Source: Nocardioides luti
Lineage (GTDB): Bacteria; Actinomycetota; Actinomycetes; Propionibacteriales; Nocardioidaceae
DNA length: 64,000 nt
NCBI RefSeq assembly: GCF_014212315.1
Contig: NZ_JACKXE010000001.1
Span: 1,736,001 to 1,800,000, forward strand
Direction: 5' to 3'
Below the pieces are notes generated by a model. That model was given only the letters and a program-made list of their open reading frames with translations. It was not told where the DNA came from and did not search any database. The translations under genes and the position numbers were made by a program. Below, in pieces: positions 37,943-45,522 of the stretch; the stretch's first letter is position 1; the number at the start of each line of letters is the position of its first letter.

Positions 37943-38632
37943 TCAGCGGGTGGCGCGGTGCAGCGCGACGATGCCGCCGGAGAGGTTGCGCCACTCAGGG
38001 CGCGCCCAGCCGGCCTCGGCGACCAGGTCGGCCAGCCCCTGCTGGTCGGGCCAGGCGCGGATCGACTCGGCGAGGTAGACGTAGGCGTCGGGCGAGGACG
38101 AGACCGCACGGGCGATCGTGGGGAGCGCCTTCATGAGGTACTCGAGGTAGACCGTGCGGAACGGCGTGAACGTCGGGTGGCTGAACTCGCAGACCACCAG
38201 GCGGCCGCCGGGCTTCGTGACGCGGTGCAGCTCGCGCAGGCCGGCCAGCGGGTCGACGATGTTGCGCAGGCCGAAGGAGATCGTCACCGCGTCGAAGGTC
38301 GCGTCCGCGAACGGCAGGCGGGTGCCGTCACCGGCCGTGAAGGGCAGGTGCGGGCGGGCGCGCTTGCCGACCTGGAGCATCCCGAGGGAGAAGTCGCACG
38401 GGACGACGGTCGCTCCGGCGTCCGCGAAGGGCTGGCTCGACGTCCCGGTGCCGGCGGCGAGGTCGAGGACCAGCTCGCCGGAGCGCGGGGCCACCGCGTC
38501 GATGACGTCGCGGCGCCAACGCCGGTCCTGGCCGAGCGAGAGGACGTCGTTCGTGACGTCGTACCGCTTGGCGACCGCGTCGAACATGCGGCGGACGTCG
38601 GTCGGTTGCTTGTCGAGCTCTGCGCGGGCCAC
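37943..38632 (-). CDS. menG: Demethylmenaquinone methyltransferase
   Basis: The 229-residue SAM-dependent methyltransferase (UbiE/MenG) performs the last step of menaquinone synthesis. Seen are [28 protein letters not shown] opening, SAM motif [12 protein letters not shown] near residue 56, and [19 protein letters not shown]. Length fits (about 230). The GTG start at 38632 follows TAGCAT by 6 nt without a Shine-Dalgarno, so it is probably leaderless. No ubiquinone genes are present, favouring MenG over UbiE. It is divergent from an L,D-transpeptidase gene. Confidence 0.94.
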   Translation of the reverse strand: MARAELDKQPTDVRRMFDAVAKRYDVTNDVLSLGQDRRWRRDVIDAVAPRSGELVLDLAAGTGTSSQPFADAGATVVPCDFSLGMLQVGKRARPHLPFTAGDGTRLPFADATFDAVTISFGLRNIVDPLAGLRELHRVTKPGGRLVVCEFSHPTFTPFRTVYLEYLMKALPTIARAVSSSPDAYVYLAESIRAWPDQQGLADLVAEAGWARPEWRNLSGGIVALHRATR

Positions 38633-38638
38633 GCGCAG

Positions 38639-38644
38639 ATGCTA
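38639..38644 (-). promoter_or_regulatory. -10 box (leaderless) of menG
   Basis: TAGCAT on the minus strand, 6 nt before GTG 38632. Confidence 0.55.
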
Positions 38645-38781
38645 CGGGTGGACCGGGGCGCTCCCGGCATCGGCAACGTTTCGGTCACGACGCCGCGACG
38701 CGCAACCAAATCCCCGGGCAGGGCGTCAACAAGCCGACACTGGAAGCTCGTCGCTTCCTCAACTTCCCCGGGGGTACATCG

Positions 38782-39894
38782 ATGAAGGCACTGCGCGCCG
38801 TCCTGGTGACGCTGATGACGCTGGCCGTCCTGACGGCCACGTCGTACGGCGCGGGCTTCGCCGTCCGGCACTACGAGAGCCGGACCGCGGGCCCGACCGT
38901 CGCGGCCGAGCCGACGGGCACGCCCGACGCGGCCACGGCGACTCCCTCGCCCAGCGCCACCGACGACCCGACGCCGGCACCGGAGCCGACGCCCAGCGCC
39001 GCCCCCGTGCCGGAGGACGTGCTGTCCCCCGGCGACCGCGGCGCGGACGTGCGCGAGCTGCAGGCCCGGCTCTTCCAGCTCGCGTGGCTGCCCGAGCTGA
39101 CGACCGGCCGCTACGACGCGACGACCCGGGCGGCCGTGGCCGGCTTCCAGGGCAAGCGTGGGCTCGAGGCCACCGGCGTCGTCGACCCGCGCACCTGGAA
39201 GCGCCTCGTCACCATGACGGAGCAGCCCACCCACGACCAGCTCTTCAACGTCCTGCACCCCGGCCCGGCGATCCTCGACGCCGGCGACACCGGCGACGGC
39301 GTGCGCGACCTGCAGGCCCGGCTGGTCGCCACCCAGTGGCTCTTCGGCGACGTCAGCGGCACCTTCGACTCCTCGACCGTCGAGGCGGTCGAGGGCTTCC
39401 AGGCCAAGCGCGGCATCCCGGTGACCGGGGCGGTCGACCAGCGGACGATGGACCGGCTGCACGCGATGACGAGCACGCCGACGCACGCGGCGATGTACAA
39501 CCTGGGCAACCAGGCCGGCGCGCTCGACGCGCGCTGCCGCACCGGACGCGCGCTCTGCATCGACAAGACCAGCCAGACCCTGCGCTGGGTCGTGGACGGC
39601 CAGGTCCGCCAGACCCTCGACGTGCGGTTCGGGGCGTCGTACTCCCCCACCCGGGAGGGGCTCTTCCACGTCTCCTATAAGGACGCGGACCACGTCTCGA
39701 ACCTCTACGGCTCGGAGATGCCCTACTCGATGTTCTTCTCGGGGGGCCAGGCCGTGCACTACTCGTCGGACTTCGCGGCGCGGGGGTACGCCGGCGCGTC
39801 GCACGGCTGCGTGAACGTCCGTGACTACGCGGGGCTCGCGCACCTGTTCGACGAGGTGGGCGTCGGCGACAAGGTCGTCGTCTACTGGTCCTGA
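38782..39894 (+). CDS. Secreted L,D-transpeptidase with two peptidoglycan-binding domains
   Basis: The 370-residue exported protein has an N-terminal membrane or signal segment (about 1-27), a Pro/Thr/Ala linker (about 40-80) and two PG_binding_1 domains (about 82-140 and 165-225; each with DGVRDLQARL or RGADVRELQARL and the GF-x-KRG helix). A YkuD L,D-transpeptidase domain follows with catalytic H341 and C343 in SHGCVNVRD. It forms 3-3 cross-links in peptidoglycan or anchors protein to it. ATG 38782 follows a GGGGG ribosome site. It is monocistronic; 58 bp later menF starts. Confidence 0.9.
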   Translation: MKALRAVLVTLMTLAVLTATSYGAGFAVRHYESRTAGPTVAAEPTGTPDAATATPSPSATDDPTPAPEPTPSAAPVPEDVLSPGDRGADVRELQARLFQLAWLPELTTGRYDATTRAAVAGFQGKRGLEATGVVDPRTWKRLVTMTEQPTHDQLFNVLHPGPAILDAGDTGDGVRDLQARLVATQWLFGDVSGTFDSSTVEAVEGFQAKRGIPVTGAVDQRTMDRLHAMTSTPTHAAMYNLGNQAGALDARCRTGRALCIDKTSQTLRWVVDGQVRQTLDVRFGASYSPTREGLFHVSYKDADHVSNLYGSEMPYSMFFSGGQAVHYSSDFAARGYAGASHGCVNVRDYAGLAHLFDEVGVGDKVVVYWS

Positions 39895-39918
39895 GGTCGG
39901 CGGCGCCGGTGCCTGGCG

Positions 39919-39934
39919 GGTGACCTCGGTCACC
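39919..39934. promoter_or_regulatory. CRP/GlxR-type palindrome before menF
   Basis: GGTGACCTCGGTCACC has 7-bp arms and fits GTGA-N6-TCAC. It ends 4 bp before the TACGCT -10 box, so it covers the -35 region. Confidence 0.5.
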
Positions 39935-39938
39935 GGCG

Positions 39939-39944
39939 TACGCT
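39939..39944 (+). promoter_or_regulatory. -10 box of menF
   Basis: TACGCT, 8 nt before GTG 39953. The message would be leaderless or nearly so, though TCCTCC gives no Shine-Dalgarno. Confidence 0.5.
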
Positions 39945-39952
39945 TCCTCCTC

Positions 39953-41236
39953 GTGACGTCACGCGCGACCCCCGACGCGGCTGCCGAGCCGGGGCAGGCC
40001 CCCCTCGTCGTGCGCACCGTCCGCCTCGAGGGTGACCACGTCGACTCGCTCCTCGGCCTGCTGCCGACGCAGAGCCCGGTCACCTGGCTGCGCCGCGGCG
40101 AAGGCCTGGTCGGCTGGGGCGTCGCCGCCGAGATCCGGACCAGCGGTCCCACCCGCTTCGCCGACGCGGTGAAGTGGTGGAGCGAGACGACCGCGCGCAG
40201 CGTGGTCCGCGACGACGTCGCCGAGCCCGGCACCGGCCTGGTCAGCTTCGGCTCCTTCGCCTTCGCCGACGACCCGGGCGACTCCGTCCTCGTGGTCCCG
40301 GAGATCACCATCGGCCGCCGCGGCGAGACGACCTGGCTCACCACGGTCTCGCGCGCCGGCCTCGACCTGCTGGACCACCACGTCACCCTCGCCGACGACC
40401 CGCCCGCACCCGTCGACATCAGCTTCGCCGACGGCGCGCTGGACGGGGAGCGCTGGATGACCGTCGTCGCTGACGCGGTCGCCCGGATCAGCGCCGGCGA
40501 CCTGGAGAAGGTCGTGCTCGCCCGCGACCTCATCGCCACCGCGACCGCCCCGATCGACGTGCGCTGGCCGCTGCGGCGCCTCGCGGAGTCCTACCCGATG
40601 TGCTGGACCTTCCACGTCGACGGCCTCTTCGGCGCCACCCCCGAGATGCTGGTCCGTCGCGAGCGCGGGCTGGTCACGTCCCGCGTGCTGGCGGGCACCA
40701 TCCGGCGTACGGGCGACGACTCGCGCGACCTCGCGCTCGCCGCGACGCTGGCGCGCTCGTCGAAAGACCTCGAGGAGCACGAGTACGCCGTCCGCTCGGT
40801 CGCCGACGCGCTCGACCCGCACTGCTCGTCGATGAACGTCCCCGAGGCGCCGTTCGTCCTGCACCTCCCCAACGTCATGCACCTCGCCACCGACGTCGCC
40901 GGGGTCGTCCACGACGCCGGCACGGTCACCTCGCTGCAGCTGGCCGAGGCGCTGCACCCGTCGGCCGCGGTCGGCGGGACGCCGACGCCGGTCGCGACGG
41001 CGCTGATCAGCGAGATCGAGGGCATGGACCGGGGCCGCTACGCCGGCCCGGTCGGCTGGATGGACGCCAGCGGCGACGGCGAGTGGGGCATCGCGCTGCG
41101 CTCCGCGTCGATCCACGGCGACACGGTCCGGCTGTTCGCGGGCTGCGGCATCGTCGCGGACTCCGACCCCGAGGCCGAGCTCGCCGAGTCCCAGGCCAAG
41201 TTCGTCCCCGTGCGCGACGCGCTCGGCCCCGCCTGA
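39953..41236 (+). CDS. menF: Isochorismate synthase (menaquinone)
   Basis: The 427-residue chorismate-binding enzyme converts chorismate to isochorismate. The C-terminal catalytic domain shows LEKVVLARD, the Mg-binding HEYAVRSVADAL region, LHPSAAVGGTP and GWMDASGDGEWGIALRSA with the ISCHOR_SYN-type E/D residues. Siderophore-specific EntC-type enzymes look alike; I prefer MenF because menD-C-E-A-G are in the window and no siderophore genes are. The GTG start at 39953 fits the promoter. It ends 11 bp from a convergent gene. Confidence 0.88.
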   Translation: MTSRATPDAAAEPGQAPLVVRTVRLEGDHVDSLLGLLPTQSPVTWLRRGEGLVGWGVAAEIRTSGPTRFADAVKWWSETTARSVVRDDVAEPGTGLVSFGSFAFADDPGDSVLVVPEITIGRRGETTWLTTVSRAGLDLLDHHVTLADDPPAPVDISFADGALDGERWMTVVADAVARISAGDLEKVVLARDLIATATAPIDVRWPLRRLAESYPMCWTFHVDGLFGATPEMLVRRERGLVTSRVLAGTIRRTGDDSRDLALAATLARSSKDLEEHEYAVRSVADALDPHCSSMNVPEAPFVLHLPNVMHLATDVAGVVHDAGTVTSLQLAEALHPSAAVGGTPTPVATALISEIEGMDRGRYAGPVGWMDASGDGEWGIALRSASIHGDTVRLFAGCGIVADSDPEAELAESQAKFVPVRDALGPA

Positions 41237-41247
41237 CCGACCCGCCC

Positions 41248-41889
41248 TCAGGTCAGGTCGTCGCCGTCGGCGAGGCGGACGTAGGACAGCCCCTCCTTCG
41301 GGAGGAACGTGAACATGTGGGTGTCCACGATCCCGAGGCCGGCGTCGGAGTAGACCCGGTCGTGGATGGCGACGTTGCGCGGCGCCCGGACCTCGCGGGC
41401 GAAGTCGATGCCCTCGGACGCGCGCATCCACGGCGCGGAGACCGGCACGAGCAGCACGTCGACCTGCTCGCCGGGACCGGTGAGCGCGTCCCCGGGGTGG
41501 AAGACCTTCTCGCTGCCCAGCCCGATGACGTAGCCGCTGTTGTGGAAGCGCGGCAGCTCCGAGTGGATCACGGCGTGGAGCTCGCCGACCGCCCGGACCG
41601 GCAGACCGGCCGCCTCGAAGGACTCCCCCGGCGCGACCACGGTGACCCGGTCGAGCAGCTCGGGCGCATCCTCACGGATCCGCGCCGCGACGGCGTCGAT
41701 CGTGAAGATCCGGGCGTCGGTCGCCCGGAGGTGGTCGGGCAGATAGTGGTCGGGGTGCTCGTGCGTGATCAGCACCGCGTCCGCCCCGTCGACCGCGCCG
41801 GCGTCGGTGAAGACGCCGGGATCGAGCACGACGGTCGCGCCGTCGTGCTGGAGACGGACGCAGGCGTGGCCGAGCTTGGTGATCCGCAT
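41248..41889 (-). CDS. MBL-fold metal-dependent hydrolase (UlaG/L-ascorbate lactonase-like)
   Basis: The 213-residue protein has the metallo-beta-lactamase-like fold. It opens with MRITKLGHACVRLQHDGATVVLDPG-type sequence typical of the UlaG/YtnP-like branch. The metal motif ITHEHPDHY carries HxHxDH, and further ligands are in FHPGDAL and the late VAIHDRV histidine. Substrate is unknown. ATG 41889 is chosen over GTG 41898 because the GTG lies inside the TAGCGT -10 box; the message is probably leaderless. Confidence 0.85.
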   Translation of the reverse strand: MRITKLGHACVRLQHDGATVVLDPGVFTDAGAVDGADAVLITHEHPDHYLPDHLRATDARIFTIDAVAARIREDAPELLDRVTVVAPGESFEAAGLPVRAVGELHAVIHSELPRFHNSGYVIGLGSEKVFHPGDALTGPGEQVDVLLVPVSAPWMRASEGIDFAREVRAPRNVAIHDRVYSDAGLGIVDTHMFTFLPKEGLSYVRLADGDDLT

Positions 41890-41896
41890 GGCGCCC

Positions 41897-41902
41897 ACGC
41901 TA
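41897..41902 (-). promoter_or_regulatory. -10 box (leaderless) of the MBL-fold gene
   Basis: TAGCGT on the minus strand, 7 nt before ATG 41889; it excludes the upstream in-frame GTG. Confidence 0.55.
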
Positions 41903-41910
41903 GCCCGGGA

Positions 41911-42195
41911 TCAGGAGAGACCGAGCTGCTCGCGCCAGGGCCCGAGGACCGGGTTCCACCCGACCACGCTCCGCTCGGCGACGAGCCCGGCGGTCGCGAA
42001 GGGGTCCTCGTCCAGCAGCGTCGCCACCTCGTCGGCGGAGCCCGCCTCGAAGAGCAGCAGGGCACCGTCGTCGTCGGTGGGCCCGGACAGGGCCAGCGTC
42101 GCCTGCGCCGCCAGGAACTCGCGGTGCGCGGGCCGCAGCTCGTCGCGGGCCGCGGTGTCGTCGGTGTAGGCGTAGGTCACGGCGAAGTAGGACAT
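41911..42195 (-). CDS. YciI-family protein
   Basis: The 94-residue protein has the YCII dimeric ferredoxin-like fold, with FAVTYAYTDD, RPAHREFLAAQ (conserved histidine), a glycine-containing LLLFEAGSADEV and the DEDPFATAGL helix typical of the family. No additional domain is fused. YciI-like proteins act in diverse pathways and many have no known reaction. It precedes the MBL-fold gene on the same strand by 21 bp, but each has its own -10 box. Confidence 0.85.
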   Translation of the reverse strand: MSYFAVTYAYTDDTAARDELRPAHREFLAAQATLALSGPTDDDGALLLFEAGSADEVATLLDEDPFATAGLVAERSVVGWNPVLGPWREQLGLS

Positions 42196-42201
42196 GGCCC
42201 C

Positions 42202-42207
42202 ACCGTA
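42202..42207 (-). promoter_or_regulatory. -10 box (leaderless) of the YciI-family gene
   Basis: TACGGT on the minus strand, 6 nt before ATG 42195. Confidence 0.5.
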
Positions 42208-42249
42208 ATCCGGTGGCCGTCCGCCGCCTCCGACCGGGATGATCGGCCG

Positions 42250-42858
42250 GTGCTCGAGGTGGTCGTCTCCGGTCTCGTCACCGGCTGGGCGATCGCGATC
42301 CCGATCGGCGCGGTCGGAGCGTTCCTCGTCACGCTCACCGCGCGGACGTCGTACGCCGTGGGCGCGGCCGCCGGCCTGGGGATCGCCACGGTCGACGGCG
42401 TCTACGCGACGCTGGCGGTGGCGGCCGGGGCGGCGCTGTCGGCGGTGCTCACGCCGGTCGCCACGCCGCTGCGGATCGCGTCGGGGGTGGTGCTGCTCGC
42501 CCTCGCGGCGCTCACGGCCGCGCACGCACTCGCCACCGGCGGCCGGCCGCGTGAGGCGGCGGCGATGGGCGCGGGGCGCGCGTACCTCCTGTTCGCCGGC
42601 ATCACGGCGGTCAACCCCGCGACGGTCGTCTACTTCGCCGCCGTCGTGCTGGGCAACCGGCACCTCGTGTCGAACCCGGTCGAGGGCGCCGTGTTCGTCC
42701 TGGCGGCCTTCTCCGCCTCGGCCTCCTGGCAGCTCACGCTCGCCGGCGGCGGCGCCGTGCTCGGCCGCGTCGCGACCGGGCCGCGCGCCCACCTCGTGAC
42801 CGGGTTGGTGTCCTCCCTGGTGATCGCGGGCCTGGCCGTCCATACGATGCTGCCGTGA
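42250..42858 (+). CDS. LysE-family amino-acid/metabolite exporter
   Basis: The 202-residue membrane protein has six hydrophobic segments. The first helix with GWAIAIPIGAVGAFLVTLTAR is the LysE/RhtB-type opening (GPN..-like substrate loop), and the AGITAVNPATVVYFAAVV helix holds the conserved NP. Family members export amino acids or derived metabolites. The start GTG 42250 is taken; GATGAT 6 nt upstream is a poor -10. It overlaps the acetyltransferase gene by 4 bp (GTGA), which in turn overlaps the P450 gene. Confidence 0.8.
   Translation: MLEVVVSGLVTGWAIAIPIGAVGAFLVTLTARTSYAVGAAAGLGIATVDGVYATLAVAAGAALSAVLTPVATPLRIASGVVLLALAALTAAHALATGGRPREAAAMGAGRAYLLFAGITAVNPATVVYFAAVVLGNRHLVSNPVEGAVFVLAAFSASASWQLTLAGGGAVLGRVATGPRAHLVTGLVSSLVIAGLAVHTMLP
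42843..42848 (+). promoter_or_regulatory. Possible internal -10 box before the acetyltransferase gene
   Basis: TACGAT, 6 nt before GTG 42855, inside the end of the LysE-type gene. Confidence 0.35.
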
Positions 42859-43364
42859 GCGTTCCCGAGGGTGTCGTCCTGCGGCCGGCAGTGGCCGCCG
42901 ACGCGGAGGCCGGCGCCGACCTGCACCTGGCGTGCTGGCGCGAGGCGTACGGCCCGCTGGTCGGGCGCGAGCAGCTCGAGGCCCGCCTGCACGACCGGCA
43001 GCGGTGGGTCGACGCCTGGCACGCCCAGCTCGCCGACGGGCCGCCGCGGACCGTGGCCGAGTCGCGGGACGGCGACCTCGTCGGCTTCGCGGTCGTCGGC
43101 GAGAACCGGGACGGCACCAAGGTGTCGGGCCGCGTCGCGCCGTACGAGCTGTACGCCGTCTACACCCGCGAGCGCTGGTGGGGCTCCGGCCTCGGCCAGG
43201 CGCTCCTCGACGCCGTGCTCCCCGACGGGGCGACGTCGCTGTGGGTGCTCGAGGACAACCACCGGGCGCAGGGGTTCTACGCCCGCAACGGGTTCGTGCC
43301 GGACGGCGCCCGCGAGCACTACGCCGGTCTCGACTGCTGGGAGATCCGGATGGTGCGGCCGTGA
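42855..43364 (+). CDS. GNAT-family N-acetyltransferase
   Basis: The 169-residue acetyltransferase has the GNAT fold: an N-terminal LRPAVAADAEAGADLHLACW, then VAPYELYAVYTRERWWGSGLGQALL with the acetyl-CoA loop RxxGxG/A-like WWGSGLG, and a C-terminal VLEDNHRAQGFYARNGFVPDG. Substrate unknown. It overlaps both neighbours by 4 bp (LysE-type exporter before, P450 after), so the three are translated together and may modify and export one metabolite. Confidence 0.88.
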   Translation: MSVPEGVVLRPAVAADAEAGADLHLACWREAYGPLVGREQLEARLHDRQRWVDAWHAQLADGPPRTVAESRDGDLVGFAVVGENRDGTKVSGRVAPYELYAVYTRERWWGSGLGQALLDAVLPDGATSLWVLEDNHRAQGFYARNGFVPDGAREHYAGLDCWEIRMVRP

Positions 43365-44536
43365 CGACCTTCGACCTCGGCGACCCGACCTTCGACGTCA
43401 CCTCGGCGGCGGTGCACGCCGCGCGCGACGAGGACTGGTACGTCGAGACCAACTGGGGCTGGGCGGTGCTCCGCTACGCCGAGGTGAGCGCGCTGCTGCG
43501 TGACCGCCGCTTCCGGCAGGGCAACGCCCGCTGGCCGGCGCAGAACGGCATCCACTCCGGATTGTTCTCGGACTGGTGGCAGGAGACGCTGCTCAGCCTC
43601 GAGGGCGAGGACCACGCCCGGATCCGGCGGCTGCTGATGCCGGCGTTCCGCAACAAGACGATCGCCGCGATGACGCCGCGCTTCCAGGCCCTTGCGGACG
43701 AGCTGGTCGACGGCTTCGCGGACCGCGGCCGGGTCGAGTTCGTGCACGAGTTCGCCGAGCCGTACGCCGCGCGCATCATCTGCCTGCTGCTCGGGCTGCC
43801 CGACGGCGACTGGCCGCAGGTCGCGCGCTGGGCCGACGACCTCGGCGCGTCGTTCTCCATCGACGTGGGCAACCAGGTGCCGCGGATCGAGGCCGCCCTC
43901 GAGGGCCTGCGCGGGCACGTCGACGAGGTCGTCGCGGACCGTCAGGCGCGGCCGCGTGATGACCTGGTCAGCACGCTGGTCCAGGCCCAGGAGGCCGACG
44001 GACTGAGCCGGCACGAGCTCGGTGTCGCGCTGGTCTTCCTCGCCTTCGCCGGGATGGAGACCACCCGCAACCAGCTCGGGCTCGCGCTGCAGACGCTGCT
44101 CGCGCACCCCGACCAGTGGCGGCTGCTCGGGGAGCGGCCGGAGCTGGGCGGCAACGCCGTCGAGGAGGTCATGCGGGTCAACCCCACGGTCACCTGGGTG
44201 ACCCGCGAGGCGCTCGAGGACGTCGACTTCCAGGGCCTGCACATCCCCCGCGGCGGCATCGTGCAGATGCTCTCGCACGCCGCCGGGACCGACCCCGCGG
44301 CGATGCCGGACCCGTCGTTCGACATCACCGCGCAGCGCCCGCCGCACCACGGCTTCGGTGCCGGGGTCCACCACTGCCTCGGGCACTTCGTCGCCCGCAC
44401 CGACATGGCGGTCGCGCTCCCGCTGCTCGCGCGCCGGATGCCCGACGCGGAACCCGACGGACCCGGTGCGTGGTTGCCTGTGTCCGGGAACACCGGACCG
44501 CTCCGCTTCCCGATCCGCTTCACCCCGTCGTCCTGA
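43361..44536 (+). CDS. Cytochrome P450
   Basis: The 391-residue soluble bacterial P450 shows the haem-binding FGAGVHHCLGHF with cysteine 339, the I-helix FAGMETTRNQ (AGxET) and the K-helix EEVMR (ExxR). Length is typical (about 400). The FAD/ferredoxin partners are not adjacent. Reaction and substrate cannot be told; the overlap with acetyltransferase and exporter genes suggests one pathway. GTG 43361 overlaps the previous stop. Confidence 0.93.
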   Translation: MTTFDLGDPTFDVTSAAVHAARDEDWYVETNWGWAVLRYAEVSALLRDRRFRQGNARWPAQNGIHSGLFSDWWQETLLSLEGEDHARIRRLLMPAFRNKTIAAMTPRFQALADELVDGFADRGRVEFVHEFAEPYAARIICLLLGLPDGDWPQVARWADDLGASFSIDVGNQVPRIEAALEGLRGHVDEVVADRQARPRDDLVSTLVQAQEADGLSRHELGVALVFLAFAGMETTRNQLGLALQTLLAHPDQWRLLGERPELGGNAVEEVMRVNPTVTWVTREALEDVDFQGLHIPRGGIVQMLSHAAGTDPAAMPDPSFDITAQRPPHHGFGAGVHHCLGHFVARTDMAVALPLLARRMPDAEPDGPGAWLPVSGNTGPLRFPIRFTPSS

Positions 44537-44583
44537 CCACGCCTTGACCACGCCCCGCCCACGCCCTGCCCCGAGGAGTCGCC

Positions 44584-45414
44584 ATGATCGCCGTCACCGG
44601 ATCCACCGGAGCCCTGGGTGGGCTCGTCACGAAGGCCCTGGCCGGGAGCGACTTCCGGATCGACCTGCGGCTCGTCGTTCGCGACGCGTCCCGCGCACCG
44701 GACGTGGACTGTGACGTGCGGGAGTGCGCGTACGCCGACGAGGAGGCCGCCGTGGCCGCCCTGGAGGGTGTCGACACCCTGTTCATGGTGTCCGCCGCCG
44801 AGGCGCAGGACCGCCGCGCGCAGCACCGCACATTCATCCGTGCCGCCGCGCGGGCCGGGGTCGCCCACCTCGTCTACACGTCGTTCTCGGGTGCCGCGGC
44901 CGACGCCACCTTCACCCTCGGCCGCGACCACCACGACGCCGAGCAGGCGATCCGCGACAGCGGGATGGCGTTCACGTTCCTGCGCGACAACTTCTACAGC
45001 GACCTGCTGCCGTACTTCGCCGACGCGGCGGGCGTCATCCGCGGTCCGGCCGGCGAGGGTCGGGTGGCCGCCGTCGCCCGCGCGGACGTGGCCGACGTCG
45101 CGGTCGCGGTGCTCCGCGACCCGGCCGCCCACGCGGGGGCGACGTACACCCTCACCGGGCCGGAGGCGCTCACGCTCACCGAGGTGGCGGCGCGCGCCGG
45201 CGCCGTCCTCGGCCGGGACCTCCGCTTCGAGGACGAGACGGTCGAGGAGGCCTACGCGTCGCGGGCCGCGGCGTACGACGCCGAGCAGTGGCAGCTCGAC
45301 GCCTGGGTCAGCACCTACACCGCCATCGCGGACGGCTCCTGCGCGGAGGTCACCGACGACGTGCGGCGGGTCGCCGGCCACGAGGCGCGGACCATCGAGG
45401 CGGCGCTGGGGTGA
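44584..45414 (+). CDS. NmrA-family NAD(P)-binding protein
   Basis: The 276-residue protein is an atypical SDR of the NmrA/QorB group. The N-terminal GSTGALGGLV loop binds the dinucleotide. There is no YxxxK pair in place, but HLVYTSFSGAAAD and FTFLRDNFYSDLLPYF match NAD(P)H:quinone oxidoreductase-type relatives. It starts at ATG 44584 with GAGGAG upstream, 47 bp after the P450, and could be part of the same unit. Its stop codon lies in a nested palindromic element. Confidence 0.83.
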   Translation: MIAVTGSTGALGGLVTKALAGSDFRIDLRLVVRDASRAPDVDCDVRECAYADEEAAVAALEGVDTLFMVSAAEAQDRRAQHRTFIRAAARAGVAHLVYTSFSGAAADATFTLGRDHHDAEQAIRDSGMAFTFLRDNFYSDLLPYFADAAGVIRGPAGEGRVAAVARADVADVAVAVLRDPAAHAGATYTLTGPEALTLTEVAARAGAVLGRDLRFEDETVEEAYASRAAAYDAEQWQLDAWVSTYTAIADGSCAEVTDDVRRVAGHEARTIEAALG

Positions 45415-45473
45415 GGGTGTCGATTTCCCCGGATATCCGGGGAATTTGACGGTTTGAATCGTTTCACACCCTC
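45413..45473. repeat. Nested palindromic element between convergent genes
   Basis: GAGGGTGT (45413-45420) pairs with ACACCCTC (45466-45473), CGATT (45421-45425) with AATCG (45457-45461). Inside lies a perfect 20-bp palindrome TTCCCCGGATATCCGGGGAA (45425-45444). It overlaps the NmrA stop and probably works as a bidirectional terminator for the NmrA and antiporter genes, but is more complex than needed. Confidence 0.65.
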
Positions 45474-45522
45474 GAAAGCGCCAGCTTCCCCCGGTCAGTG
45501 GTGCCGCAGCGACGCGTGGGAC

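Noticed and set aside
45455..45466. LacI-type operator TGAATCGTTTCA
   Set aside because: It lies between two convergent genes, so there is no promoter for it to control; it is better explained as part of the nested palindrome.
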